A DNA stretch of 64,000 nt from JANQRZ01 sp965215165 (GTDB lineage Bacteria > Bacteroidota > Rhodothermia > Rhodothermales > JANQRZ01): the NCBI GenBank assembly GCA_965215165.1, contig CBDCCX010000006.1, positions 2,294,001 to 2,358,000 of the forward strand. The letters are read 5' to 3'. The notes below the pieces were generated by a model that was not told the origin of the DNA, did not search any database, and worked only from the letters and a program-made list of their open reading frames with translations. Every line of letters begins with the position of its first letter. Position 1 is the stretch's first letter. A program made the translations under genes and the position numbers. Shown piece by piece: positions 50,835 to 59,340 of this stretch.

Positions 50835-52454
50835 CTACTCGCCCCCACCGCGCCGCGAGCTGCCGGAGCGGCTCCCGCCTCGGCTCGACGAGCCGCGCGA
50901 CGAGGAGCCGCTGCGCGAGGAGCCGGCACTGGACCCGCCGGAGCGCGACGGCGGCGAGCTTGGCCGGGCACTCGGGCGCGGCGACGGCCGCGAGGGCGCG
51001 CTGGGCCGGGCGCTCGGGCGACGGCTCGACGAGCCTGACTGAGCACTCGGGCGGCGGCTGGACGAACCGGAGCGCGCCCCGTCATCGTCCCCTGAGCGGC
51101 GCGACGGCTCCGTGCGCGGCGTCCGGCGGGTCGGCGCGCGCTGGGTGCGGGGCGTGCGGTCCGGCTGGGCGCGCGGTGTCCGTGCCGTGCGGTCGGGCTG
51201 GGTGCGAACGGTGCGGTCCGGCTGGACGCGTGTGGTGCGTGGCGTGCGATCCGGTTGCGTGCTCGGTACGCGCGTCGTGCGCGGCGTGCGGTCGGGCTGA
51301 ACCCGCGTGGTGCGGTCCGGTTGGGTGCGGACGGTGCGGTCGGGTTGGACGCGCGTGGTGGCGTCGGGCGTCGTCACGCGCGGCGTGCGAGTCGTGGGCG
51401 GTACCGAGGTGTCGCGGACGCGGTCCGTCCTGATGCCCGAGGGGCGGATCGAGGCGGAAGGCGTGCGCGTCGGAGCCGTCGTGCGGATCGACGTGCTCGT
51501 GGTCCCCTGCTGGGCCAGGACGTGCTGCCGCGTCGTATTGCCGAGCGTGCGGATGCTGCCCACGCCGAGCGGGGCGTCGAGCAGGACGTTGTCGGTGCGC
51601 CCATCGGTGTAGGCTGAGAGGGCTTGGCGGCGCGTGCGCCCGGTGCCGAGCGCCGTGCGGATGCTGCCGCGGGGACGGCGGTCCCGAATCCCGCTGCCGT
51701 GGCCGTCTCCGTACCCGCTGTTGTACCCCCCTGCTCCGGCGTAGAAACCGTCGTTGAAGCCCGCCGCGTAGCTGTTGTGATAGCCACCGCCATAGTAGCC
51801 GCCGCCGTAGTAGGACGGACGGTAGCCGTAGTACGGCGCGTAATAGGGATCGTAGTAGAAGGGGTCGTAGTAGCCCGCGTAGTACGGCGAGCCGAAGTGG
51901 ACGCCGATGCTAAAGCCCGCGCCGTAGCGGTAGCGGAGGTCGAAGAACGGATCGTAGCCGTAGGCCCAGGACGGAGCCGGGTAGTAGGGCGAGTAGAAGT
52001 GGTGCCAGCGGTAGCGGTTCGGCCGGTAGTACGGCGCGTAGCTGACGAAGTATGGATCGTAGTAGCGCCCGCCGTAGTAGTCCCCATAGCCGTCGTAGTA
52101 CGGGTCGTAGTCCTGGTAGACCTCGTCTCTGTAGCGGTAGCGCGTGACGCGGACCGGGTCGTCGGAACGCGGATCGTCGTACTGTCCCTCCTGGTAGACC
52201 TCCTCGCGGTACGCCTCGTCCTCGAAATAGACGGCCTCGTCATAGCCCGCGTCGTAGCCGAGGCCGAGGCGGGCGGTCTCGCCGCTCCACGTCGGTGCCG
52301 CGTCAGGGATCTCTGGAGCGCGCTCGGCCGGGAGGCGGTAGGCATCGGCGCTCGCGGCGTGGGACGACGGGCCGAGTTGGGTGTAGCAGCTCGAGAGCCC
52401 AACGGTGAGGGCGACGAGCGCGAGCGGGACGAGGAGGCGAGAGCGTGTGTTCAT
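50835..52454 (-). CDS. low-complexity lipoprotein: Tyr/Gly-rich middle, QPDRT repeats, Ser/Arg-rich tail
   Basis: 539 residues from the ATG at 52454 (MNTRSRLLVPLALVALTVGLSSC, Cys23 as lipid site). Residues about 85-270 are very rich in Tyr, Pro, Asp and Gly with PYY, YYGG and FYYDP motifs. About 370-470 consists of repeats such as RVQPDRTVRTQPDRT and TRVPSTQPDRTPRT, roughly eight QPDRT units. The last 90 residues are Ser/Arg/Pro/Gly (SGSSSRRPSA, SRGGSRSGSSRRGGGE). The charge moves from acidic near the N-terminus to strongly basic at the end. A surface-exposed, largely disordered lipoprotein that might bind nucleic acid or anionic polymer is one reading. No enzymatic domain is seen. Confidence 0.75.
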   Translation of the reverse strand: MNTRSRLLVPLALVALTVGLSSCYTQLGPSSHAASADAYRLPAERAPEIPDAAPTWSGETARLGLGYDAGYDEAVYFEDEAYREEVYQEGQYDDPRSDDPVRVTRYRYRDEVYQDYDPYYDGYGDYYGGRYYDPYFVSYAPYYRPNRYRWHHFYSPYYPAPSWAYGYDPFFDLRYRYGAGFSIGVHFGSPYYAGYYDPFYYDPYYAPYYGYRPSYYGGGYYGGGYHNSYAAGFNDGFYAGAGGYNSGYGDGHGSGIRDRRPRGSIRTALGTGRTRRQALSAYTDGRTDNVLLDAPLGVGSIRTLGNTTRQHVLAQQGTTSTSIRTTAPTRTPSASIRPSGIRTDRVRDTSVPPTTRTPRVTTPDATTRVQPDRTVRTQPDRTTRVQPDRTPRTTRVPSTQPDRTPRTTRVQPDRTVRTQPDRTARTPRAQPDRTPRTQRAPTRRTPRTEPSRRSGDDDGARSGSSSRRPSAQSGSSSRRPSARPSAPSRPSPRPSARPSSPPSRSGGSSAGSSRSGSSSRGSSSRGGSRSGSSRRGGGE

Positions 52455-52544
52455 GGTCAGCCGAGTCGATGGAAGGCGGCGGCGCAGAGCGGTCAGCGGT
52501 GTACCGACGGGGCGCTCAGAAGGTCCCCCGCCCGAGCCGGCGCG

Positions 52545-52576
52545 TTGCCGCGATTCGGCCGGGGAGGGTATATTTG
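52545..52576 (+). promoter_or_regulatory. Bacteroidota-type promoter of proS
   Basis: TTG (52545-52547), 21 bases, TATATTTG (52569-52576). It leaves a leader of about 135 bases before the proS ATG, with GC-rich hairpins including GCGCCCCG/CGGGGCGC near 52650-52680. Confidence 0.7.
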
Positions 52577-52719
52577 GCAGCCTCACCCGCAAGCCGCCGC
52601 GCCCGATCCGGAAGTAACACGTGCAACAAACGCGCCGACGGCTTCGGCGTGCCCCTCGCGCCCCGACCGTCCGGGGCGCGCGCCGTTCTCGCCCTCTTTC
52701 CGACACGCCCCCGCCCCCT

Positions 52720-54195
52720 ATGGCAGACGCCATCACGCCCCGCTCCCAGGACTACGCGCAGTGGTATGTCGACGTCGTCCGTGCCGCTGGCCTCGCCGAG
52801 TACTCGCCCGTGCGCGGCTCGATGATCATCCCGCCCAACGGCTACGCGCTCTGGGAGAACATGCAGCGCGCCCTCGACGCCATGTTCAAGGCGACCGGCC
52901 ACCGCAACGCCTACTTCCCGCTCTTCATCCCCCAGAGCTTTCTGGCGAAAGAGGCCGCGCACGTCGAGGGCTTCGCCAAGGAGTGCGCCATCGTCACCCA
53001 CTACCGCCTCAAGACCGACGACGACGGCACCCTGATCGTAGACCCCGACGCCAAGCTCGAAGAGCCGCTGATCGTCCGCCCGACCTCGGAGACGATCATC
53101 TGGGACGCCTACAGCCGGTGGATCCAGAGCTGGCGCGACCTCCCGATCCTCATCAACCAGTGGGCCAACGTCGTCCGGTGGGAGATGCGGACGCGGCTCT
53201 TCCTCCGCACCGCCGAGTTCCTCTGGCAGGAGGGCCACACCGCCCACGCCACCGAGCCCGAGGCCGTCGAGGAGGCCCGCCGGATGCTCGACGTCTACGC
53301 GACCTTCGCCGAGGAGTGGATGGCGATGCCGGTCATCAAAGGGGCCAAGACCGAGAGCGAGCGCTTCCCCGGTGCCGTCGACACCTACGCCATCGAGGCG
53401 ATGATGCAGGACGGCAAGGCCCTCCAGGCCGGGACCTCGCACTTCCTCGGCCAGAACTTCGCGCGCGCTTTCGACTGCACCTTTACTAACAAGGACAACG
53501 TGCAGGAGCACGTCTGGGCCACGAGCTGGGGCGTCTCGACGCGGCTCGTCGGCGGGCTCGTGATGACGCACGGCGACGACCAGGGCTTGGTCCTCCCGCC
53601 GCGCTTGGCTCCGACGCAGGTCGTGATCGTCCCGATCTACCGCGCCAACAAGGAGGACGACAAGCGCGCCGTGCTCGACGCCATCGAGGCCATCCGGCGC
53701 GAGCTGGACGTGGCCGGCGTCCGGGTCCACGTCGACGCTAGGGAGGAGCAGCGTCCGGGCTGGAAGTTCAACGAGTACGAGGTGCAGGGCGTCCCGCTCC
53801 GCCTCGCCGTCGGCCCGCGCGACGTCCAGAACGGCACCGCCGAGCTCGCCCGCCGCGACCGCGACGGCAAAACGTCCGTCCCGCTCGGCACCCTCACCGC
53901 CACGGTGACCGACCTGCTCGACGAGATCCAGCGAGGCCTCTTCGCCCAGGCGAAGGACCGGCGCGACAGCCGGACGACAAAGGCGGACAGCTACGACGCC
54001 TTCAAAGAGGCCATCGACGGCGGCGGGTTCGTGCTCGCCCACTGGGACGGCACGCCCGAGACCGAGGCCCGGATCAAGGACGAGACCAAGGCCACGATTC
54101 GCGTCGTTCCCTTCGAGCGCGACGACGAGCCAGGCGCGGACCTGCTCACCGGCGAGCCGTCGGAAGGCCGCGTGGTGTTCGCCCGGTCGTACTGA
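52720..54195 (+). CDS. proS: prolyl-tRNA synthetase (archaeal/eukaryal-type)
   Basis: 491 residues from the ATG at 52720, opening with the family start MADAITPRSQDYAQWYVDVVRAAGLAEYSPVRG. Class II motifs are clear: motif 1 around GYALWENMQRALDAMFKATGHRNAYFPLFIP, motif 2 in LIVRPTSETIIW followed by NQWANVVRWEMRTRLFLRTAEFLWQEGHTAH, and motif 3 in WATSWGVSTRLVGGLVMTHGDD. The anticodon-binding domain and the extra C-terminal domain of this type (about 380-491, KATIRVVPFERDDEPG) follow. The upstream in-frame codons include a run of four Pro just before the ATG but do not look like ProRS. This form is common in Bacteroidota. Confidence 0.96.
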   Translation: MADAITPRSQDYAQWYVDVVRAAGLAEYSPVRGSMIIPPNGYALWENMQRALDAMFKATGHRNAYFPLFIPQSFLAKEAAHVEGFAKECAIVTHYRLKTDDDGTLIVDPDAKLEEPLIVRPTSETIIWDAYSRWIQSWRDLPILINQWANVVRWEMRTRLFLRTAEFLWQEGHTAHATEPEAVEEARRMLDVYATFAEEWMAMPVIKGAKTESERFPGAVDTYAIEAMMQDGKALQAGTSHFLGQNFARAFDCTFTNKDNVQEHVWATSWGVSTRLVGGLVMTHGDDQGLVLPPRLAPTQVVIVPIYRANKEDDKRAVLDAIEAIRRELDVAGVRVHVDAREEQRPGWKFNEYEVQGVPLRLAVGPRDVQNGTAELARRDRDGKTSVPLGTLTATVTDLLDEIQRGLFAQAKDRRDSRTTKADSYDAFKEAIDGGGFVLAHWDGTPETEARIKDETKATIRVVPFERDDEPGADLLTGEPSEGRVVFARSY

Positions 54196-54303
54196 AGTCG
54201 TGCTGGGAAGGGACGAGGGGCAGAACGGGGGGCAGAACGAGGAGCCTCCATCCGTATCGTTACAGCCTATCTCATCTCTTCTCCCTTTCTCCCTCTCACA
54301 GAA

Positions 54304-54996
54304 ATGCGATCCGGCAGCGCACCAGCAAACGAGACGCGCCGAACCGCCGCGTACCGGGCGGCGAACCTGCTGTCGTACCTCATCAACCCGCTCGTGCTAC
54401 CGCCCGTCGGGTTCGGGCTGATCCTGTGGCACTTCGGTGCGCCGGGGTGGGAGATCGCGCTCATCTCGGCCATCTCGCTCGTGTTCTTCTGCCTGGTGCC
54501 CCTCGCGCACGTCGTGTGGATGATCCGCCGGGGCCAGGCCGACTCGCTGGAGGTGCGGCGGCAGGATCAGCGCCTGCGGCCGTTTCTGGTTGGGATCGCG
54601 TCCTACGTCGTCGGCATCGTCGCGATGGCGCTGGTTGGGACGACGGCGGGGCCGCTCCTCGTCGCCCTCGCGCTGATCTATCCGGTCAACACGGCGATCC
54701 TGCTGCTGGTCAACCTCCGCTGGAAGATCTCGATCCACATGACGAGCCTGGCCGGCTTCGTCTCGATCCTGCTGTTCGTCTCGCTCACCGTCTGGCGCGA
54801 CCTCCCGCCGGACACGGAGCTGGCGCTGACGGCGCTGACCGTGACCCCGCTCTTGGTGCTCGTGCCGCTCTTGATGTGGGCGCGCGTCCGCGTCGGGGCG
54901 CACACGCCGGGGCAGGTGGCGGCCGGCGCGCTCTTCGGCCTGGCGATGCCGGCGGCCGAGCTGTTCGTCATCGTCCGCGTGCTCGGGCTGGTATAG
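54304..54996 (+). CDS. PAP2-like membrane protein
   Basis: 230 residues with about six membrane segments. The C-terminal half has the outline of a PAP2-type phosphatase domain: ISIHMTSLAGFVSIL where the PSGH motif is expected, and WARVRVGAHTPGQVAAGALFG resembling SR...GxHTxxDVxxG. The catalytic histidines would be those of IHMTS and VGAHTP, though the first motif is not canonical (HMTS instead of SGHT). PAP2 proteins dephosphorylate lipid phosphates such as undecaprenyl pyrophosphate. The leader (54206-54300) holds repeated GGGCAGAACG and C/T-rich sequence. Confidence 0.7.
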   Translation: MRSGSAPANETRRTAAYRAANLLSYLINPLVLPPVGFGLILWHFGAPGWEIALISAISLVFFCLVPLAHVVWMIRRGQADSLEVRRQDQRLRPFLVGIASYVVGIVAMALVGTTAGPLLVALALIYPVNTAILLLVNLRWKISIHMTSLAGFVSILLFVSLTVWRDLPPDTELALTALTVTPLLVLVPLLMWARVRVGAHTPGQVAAGALFGLAMPAAELFVIVRVLGLV

Positions 54997-55046
54997 CCGG
55001 GCGAGTGTAACGAAAGGGTAGAATCGCGTCCCCTTCTCCAGCGGTT

Positions 55047-55078
55047 TTAAGGCAGGGCAGCATCAGGCCTTATATTTG
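55047..55078 (+). promoter_or_regulatory. Bacteroidota-type promoter of the TonB receptor gene
   Basis: TATATTTG at 55071-55078 with TTTTA 21 bases upstream (TTA at 55047-55049 in place of TTG), 90 bases before the ATG at 55169. Confidence 0.55.
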
Positions 55079-55168
55079 CCGCCCTGCCTCACCAAACCCC
55101 CGACGCCGCTGCGACTGGCTACCGTCCGTTCCCGTTCCTCCACTTCCGGTGCCCTGCACCCTGACGGT

Positions 55169-57697
55169 ATGCCCCGACTCCTTCGCGCACTCGGCCTCCT
55201 CGGCGTCGCCTTTCTGCTGCTCTCGCCCGGCGCGCTCGCCCAAGGCAACGCCGGCCAGATCGAGGGCCGCATCACGCAGCGCGGCGTCGGCGGCCCAATC
55301 CCCGGCGCGAGCGTCGTCGTCGACGGCACCGCGTTCGGGACGGCGACCGACCCCGACGGCACGTTCAGCCTCCGCCTCCCGACCGGCGACTGGGTGATCA
55401 AGGTCTCCGCGATCGGTTTCCAGGCACAGTCCAGGTCGATGACCGTGAGCAAGGGCCAGACGGTGCGGCTCGACCTCGCCCTCGAAGAGACCGACATCCA
55501 GATGGAGGGCGTCGAGGTGACTGAGGAGTCGGTGGCCGAGGACGCGGGCGTCTACACGCTCGACCCGCGGACGGCGCAGGACATCCCGAGCCCGCTCAAC
55601 GACGGCTTGCGGGCGATCAAGGTGCTGCCCGGCGTGACGAGCAACAACGAGACTTCGTACCAATACAGTGTGCGCGGCGGCGGCTACAACGAGAACCTGT
55701 ACTACCTCGACGGCTTCGAGGTCTACACCCCGTTCCGCACCAAGCAGGGCGAGCAGGAGGGGCTCGGGATCGTCAACCTCGACCTGACCGACCGGCTGAC
55801 GCTCTACGCCGGCGGCTTCCCGGCGCGCTACGGCGGCAAGCTCTCCTCGGCGCTCGACGTGGCCTACAGCCGGCCGGACCGGGACGGCGTTGAGGGCGGG
55901 GCCTACGCCTCGACACTCGACGCGGGGGGCCACCTCAAGGTCGGGCTGCTCGGCGGCAAGCTCGGGATCGCGCTTGCGGGCCGGAGCGCGCGGCCGCAGA
56001 GCTTCTTCGGGACGCAGGAGCTCAAGGGCGAGTACGACCCCGAGTTCGCCGACGCCCAGGGCACGGTCACCTACCGCATCGCCGACGGGCACGAGATCCA
56101 AGGCCTCGGGCTCTACCTTAACCACCGCTTCCGCCTGGTCCCGACGAGCCGGCGGACGTTCTTCGGGACGTTCCAGGACCTGCGCAGCGTCACCTTCGGC
56201 TTCAACGGGCTCGAGGAGGACGGCTACACGCTCGGCTTCGGCGGCCTCCGCCTGGTCAACCGTCTCTCGTCCAAGCTCCGGGTCGAGCACGACGTGTCGT
56301 ACTTCGACGTCGAGGAGTACGAGACGCTCGACATCTCCGGGCAGGTCGCCATCTTCGACATCCTGAACCCGTTCGAGGACCCGGACGACTCAGAGAACCT
56401 GATCCAGACCGGGGCCGCGAGCCAGCGCGACGTGGCCGACAACAACGTCCGCGTCACCACGCTCTCCGGCGGCGGGCGCTACCGCCTGAGCGCCGGCCGC
56501 CACGCCGCCGAGGCCGGCTGGACCGCCCGCCGCTTCGACTTTAGCGACCGCCTCTTCGAGGAGAGCACCGTCGCCGGCCGCCAGCAGAACGGCAACCCCG
56601 AGCCGGTCGCGCTCGCCAGCATCGACGAGACGAGCGCCTTCAGCGAGGCCCAGTACGGGGCCTACCTCCAGGACGCCGTGGACGTGTTCCCGCAGCGCGG
56701 CCGGCTGATCGTCACCGGCGGGGTACGCGGCGACTACTTCACGTTCAACGACGAGCTCACGATCGGCCCGCGCCTCTCGGCCCGCTACGTGTGGGACGAG
56801 CTGACGACCGTGACCGCCGCCGCCGGCGTCTACCACCAGGCCCCGACCTACCGCGAGCTGCGCGGCGAGCCGATCTACGCCGTCTCCAGCGACGACGACC
56901 GCGCGGTCACCTTCAACCGCGACATCAAGAGCCAGCGCGCGCTCCAGTTCATCGCCGGTGCCGAACGCTTCTTCCCGAAGGTCCGCTTCTACGGCCGCGC
57001 CGAGGCGTACTACAAGTCGCTCTCGAACCTCATCACCTACGACGTCGAGAACGTCCGCACGGTCTACTCCGGCGAGAACGACGCCGACGGCTCGGTCTTC
57101 GGCTTCGACCTCCAGCTCCGGGGCGAGTTCGTGCCGGGCCTCGAGAGCTGGTTCAACTACGGCTTCCTCAAGACCAGCGAGAGCTTCTACCGCCCCGCCG
57201 GCTTCGACGACCCGCAGGACGCGGGGCAGTTCGCCGACTCGGTCCAGTTCGCCCGCAACGGGCTCGGGTCCGCCATCGCCCGGCCGACGGACCGGCGGCA
57301 CAACTTCGCGCTCTTCGTGCAGGACTACGTCCCCAACAGCACGAGCTGGAAGGTGCACCTCCGCGCGCTCTTCGGCACCGGCACGCCCTACACCCCGCCC
57401 GCGCCGGGCGAGACCATCGGCGGCGTCCAGCTCCGCGAGCCGGGGCAGCGCAACACGGCCCGCTACCCCGAGTACCGCCGGATCGACCTCGGCATCACGA
57501 AGGAGGCCACGCTCGCGCAGCAGAGTCCGACCGGCAACCCGGTTCGGCTCGAGCTCACCGGCGAGGTGCTCAACGTGTTCGACATGACCAACACGATCTC
57601 GTACTCCTACGTCGACGACGCGCAGGGCATCTGGCAGCGCGTCCCGCGCCGGCTCACGCCGCGCACCGTCAACGTCCGGATGCGCCTGCGCTTCTGA
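55169..57697 (+). CDS. TonB-dependent outer-membrane receptor with carboxypeptidase-like N-terminal domain
   Basis: 842 residues from the ATG at 55169; a signal peptide (1-25, SPGALAQ) fixes the start. Residues about 30-115 are a CarboxypepD_reg-like beta-sandwich (GQIEGRITQRGVGGPIPGASVVVDGTAFGTATDPDGTFSLRL), usual in Bacteroidota receptors. The plug follows (AQDIPSPLNDGLRAIKVLPGVTSNNETSYQYSVRGGGYNENLYYLDG). A 22-strand-type barrel extends to the C-terminus (PPAPGETIGG, RRIDLGITKEATL, LTGEVLNVFDMTNTISYSYVDD) and ends VNVRMRLRF with a terminal Phe. No SusD partner is adjacent, so a siderophore, cobalamin or small-ligand receptor is as likely as a glycan one. A lipoprotein gene follows 20 bases downstream. 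Confidence 0.93.
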   Translation: MPRLLRALGLLGVAFLLLSPGALAQGNAGQIEGRITQRGVGGPIPGASVVVDGTAFGTATDPDGTFSLRLPTGDWVIKVSAIGFQAQSRSMTVSKGQTVRLDLALEETDIQMEGVEVTEESVAEDAGVYTLDPRTAQDIPSPLNDGLRAIKVLPGVTSNNETSYQYSVRGGGYNENLYYLDGFEVYTPFRTKQGEQEGLGIVNLDLTDRLTLYAGGFPARYGGKLSSALDVAYSRPDRDGVEGGAYASTLDAGGHLKVGLLGGKLGIALAGRSARPQSFFGTQELKGEYDPEFADAQGTVTYRIADGHEIQGLGLYLNHRFRLVPTSRRTFFGTFQDLRSVTFGFNGLEEDGYTLGFGGLRLVNRLSSKLRVEHDVSYFDVEEYETLDISGQVAIFDILNPFEDPDDSENLIQTGAASQRDVADNNVRVTTLSGGGRYRLSAGRHAAEAGWTARRFDFSDRLFEESTVAGRQQNGNPEPVALASIDETSAFSEAQYGAYLQDAVDVFPQRGRLIVTGGVRGDYFTFNDELTIGPRLSARYVWDELTTVTAAAGVYHQAPTYRELRGEPIYAVSSDDDRAVTFNRDIKSQRALQFIAGAERFFPKVRFYGRAEAYYKSLSNLITYDVENVRTVYSGENDADGSVFGFDLQLRGEFVPGLESWFNYGFLKTSESFYRPAGFDDPQDAGQFADSVQFARNGLGSAIARPTDRRHNFALFVQDYVPNSTSWKVHLRALFGTGTPYTPPAPGETIGGVQLREPGQRNTARYPEYRRIDLGITKEATLAQQSPTGNPVRLELTGEVLNVFDMTNTISYSYVDDAQGIWQRVPRRLTPRTVNVRMRLRF

Positions 57698-57717
57698 TAC
57701 CCCAATCACGCCTCGCC

Positions 57718-58215
57718 ATGAAACCGATTGCCGCTCTCGTCTTCTTCGCCTTCGGGCTTGCTGGCTGCTCCCTTTTCGGATCGGACGAAGAGGCCCGACT
57801 CGATCTCATGTTCCTCGCGCGGTCGGAGATGCAGGAGCACCCTGACTTCCGCATTAGCTTCGTGGACGGGCCGCGCACTCGCACGCTAGGCCGTTCGGAC
57901 TTCGCCTCTCACGAGGGCGTGCAGTTCGACGCCGGCCCCTTTGAGACGTCGACCTCTGGCACCCTCCGCCTCGCGTGCAGCATCCTCGACAGCAGCGGCC
58001 ACTCGGTGGCGGCCGAGACCGTGCGGCTCCCGCTTCGCCCAGGCTGGCGCTACAGCGTGACCTGCGCCGTCGGGATGCACAACCCGGCGGATGCCTGCTT
58101 CGGGTGCCTAGGGTCCGAGGCGACTCCGCTCGGCCCGGCACTCGGGTTCGCACCGGGCGACTCCTTGTTCGTCGTCTGGGGCGGTACCTCGATCAGCAAC
58201 CCCGTTCTATACTGA
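57718..58215 (+). CDS. lipoprotein downstream of the TonB receptor
   Basis: 165 residues from the ATG at 57718. The signal MKPIAALVFFAFGLAGC gives Cys17, followed by SLFGSDEE. The mature part is beta-rich (LDLMFLARSEMQEHPDFRISFVDGPRTRTL, GTLRLACSILDSSGHSVAAETVRLPL, WRYSVTCAVG) and contains a Cys pair in ADACFGCLGS. No family recognised. The 20-base gap suggests an operon with the receptor, so it may be a substrate-binding or accessory lipoprotein for it; this is inferred from position only. Confidence 0.75.
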   Translation: MKPIAALVFFAFGLAGCSLFGSDEEARLDLMFLARSEMQEHPDFRISFVDGPRTRTLGRSDFASHEGVQFDAGPFETSTSGTLRLACSILDSSGHSVAAETVRLPLRPGWRYSVTCAVGMHNPADACFGCLGSEATPLGPALGFAPGDSLFVVWGGTSISNPVLY

Positions 58216-58221
58216 CCCCGC

Positions 58222-58566
58222 CTAGAGCGCGCCGTGCTTGCTGAGGCGAGCGACGATAAGCTGGTTGAGGCTGACCCCTTCCTCTTCAGCTACACTAGCC
58301 AACGAAGCGTGCCGGCTCTTCGGCATACGGAGGTTGAGACGACCGCTGTAAGAGGCCGGAGCCTAGGCACCGGCATCGGGTTCCGGGAGCGGCCACCCGT
58401 CTTCCTGATAGCCTTCGATGAATCCCTCCAGCACGACCAGGGCTTCGCGAACGGCCTCGTCGGGCGTCTTGGCCAAAGCCGAGAGACTGGGGAAAGCCGG
58501 AGCCGTGACGACGAACTGCGCATTGTCTGCTGGGCGTTGTGGTACCGCATACGGTACTATCTCCAA
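58222..58566 (-). pseudogene. hicB: HicB-family antitoxin interrupted by an in-frame stop
   Basis: One minus-strand frame encodes both HicB domains. The first part (DNAQFVVTAPAFPSLSALAKTPDEAVREALVVLEGFIEGYQEDGWPLPEPD) is the partial RNase-H-like domain. The second (YSGRLNLRMPKSRHASLASVAEEEGVSLNQLIVARLSKHGAL) is the ribbon-helix-helix DNA-binding domain. A TAG at 58365-58363 lies in the linker between them. The only start in frame is a TTG at 58566, and no hicA toxin gene is adjacent. It could be a dead antitoxin, two split polypeptides, or a gene read through the amber codon. A 17-bp direct repeat brackets it (58232-58248 and 58596-58612). Confidence 0.8.
58232..58248. repeat. 17-bp direct repeat, copy at the end of hicB
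   Basis: CCGTGCTTGCTGAGGCG, identical to 58596-58612 in the 3' end of the endonuclease V gene. Both copies encode LSKHG on the minus strand. Confidence 0.85.
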
Positions 58567-58585
58567 CCCGTGCCGACCTTCGTTC

Positions 58586-59248
58586 CTACAACGATCCGTG
58601 CTTGCTGAGGCGGTGGGCGAGGTGGGTCGGCATCGGGAGCTTGTAGCGCGTGGCGCAGCGGAGCGTGAGCGCGACCGCCGTCCGCAGCGAGGCCCGGTGC
58701 CCGACCGAGACGAACACCGGATGCACACCGTCGCGCGTCCGCACGACGGCTCCAATCGGCTCGCCCCGGTCGGTGAGCGGCGCAAGGTCGCCCTTCGTCA
58801 GCCCCGGCTCGTCGTGGCGGCCGGTGAGCCGCGTCTTCGCCACGCCGATGGCCGGCTTGTCGAGCAGCACCCCGAGGTGGCAGGCGAGCCCGAACCGGCG
58901 CGGGTGCGAATACCCGTGGGCGTCGAGTACGAATACGTCCGGCTCGACGGTCAGCGTATCGAGCGCCGGGAGGATGGCCGGCATCTCGCGGAAGGAGAGC
59001 AGACCGGGAACGTAAGGAAACGCCGTCGGCCCCTCCCAGATCGCCTGGTCGACCACGCTGAGGTCGGAGAGCTGAAGGACGACGAGCGCCGCGCGCACCC
59101 GGTCGTCGCGCACGCTCACGTCGACCCCCGCGGCGGTTTCGAGGTCGTCCGGTAGCGGCTCGAAGCGGACGAGCCCGGCGAGGTCGCGCTGGATGGCGAC
59201 GGCCTCTTTCGGGGTGACGTCCCACGGGTGCTCGTGGTGCAGATGCAT
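58586..59248 (-). CDS. nfi: endonuclease V
   Basis: 220 residues from the ATG at 59248. Endonuclease V nicks DNA next to deaminated bases (inosine) and starts repair. The active-site acids are Asp43 (AAGVDVSV), Glu88 (YVPGLLSFREMPAI) and Asp109 (VFVLDAHGYSHPRRFGLACHLGV), with the conserved PAIGVAKTRLTG after them. Length and order are normal. The last residues (HRLSKHGSL) repeat the end of the neighbouring hicB and are encoded by a shared 17-bp sequence, so the native C-terminus may have been altered there. Confidence 0.95.
   Translation of the reverse strand: MHLHHEHPWDVTPKEAVAIQRDLAGLVRFEPLPDDLETAAGVDVSVRDDRVRAALVVLQLSDLSVVDQAIWEGPTAFPYVPGLLSFREMPAILPALDTLTVEPDVFVLDAHGYSHPRRFGLACHLGVLLDKPAIGVAKTRLTGRHDEPGLTKGDLAPLTDRGEPIGAVVRTRDGVHPVFVSVGHRASLRTAVALTLRCATRYKLPMPTHLAHRLSKHGSL
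58596..58612. repeat. 17-bp direct repeat, copy at the end of nfi
   Basis: Second copy of CCGTGCTTGCTGAGGCG, 364 bases from the first. The two copies flank the hicB remnant. Confidence 0.85.
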
Positions 59249-59340
59249 GGCGATGGATGCGCGGGGCGGGAGATGAGAAAGCAAGTCGGAGGGAAGATCG
59301 GCTCTTTCGCCTGGGCTCTTCCCTTCTTTCCTCTCCTCGG

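Noticed and set aside
51307..51612. Plus-strand frames opposite the QPDRT repeats
   Set aside because: They are repeats read on the wrong strand; the lipobox and gene start support the minus-strand gene.
58234..58608. A plus-strand frame of 124 codons over the hicB locus
   Set aside because: The minus-strand reading shows two consecutive HicB domains; the plus-strand peptide matches nothing recognisable.
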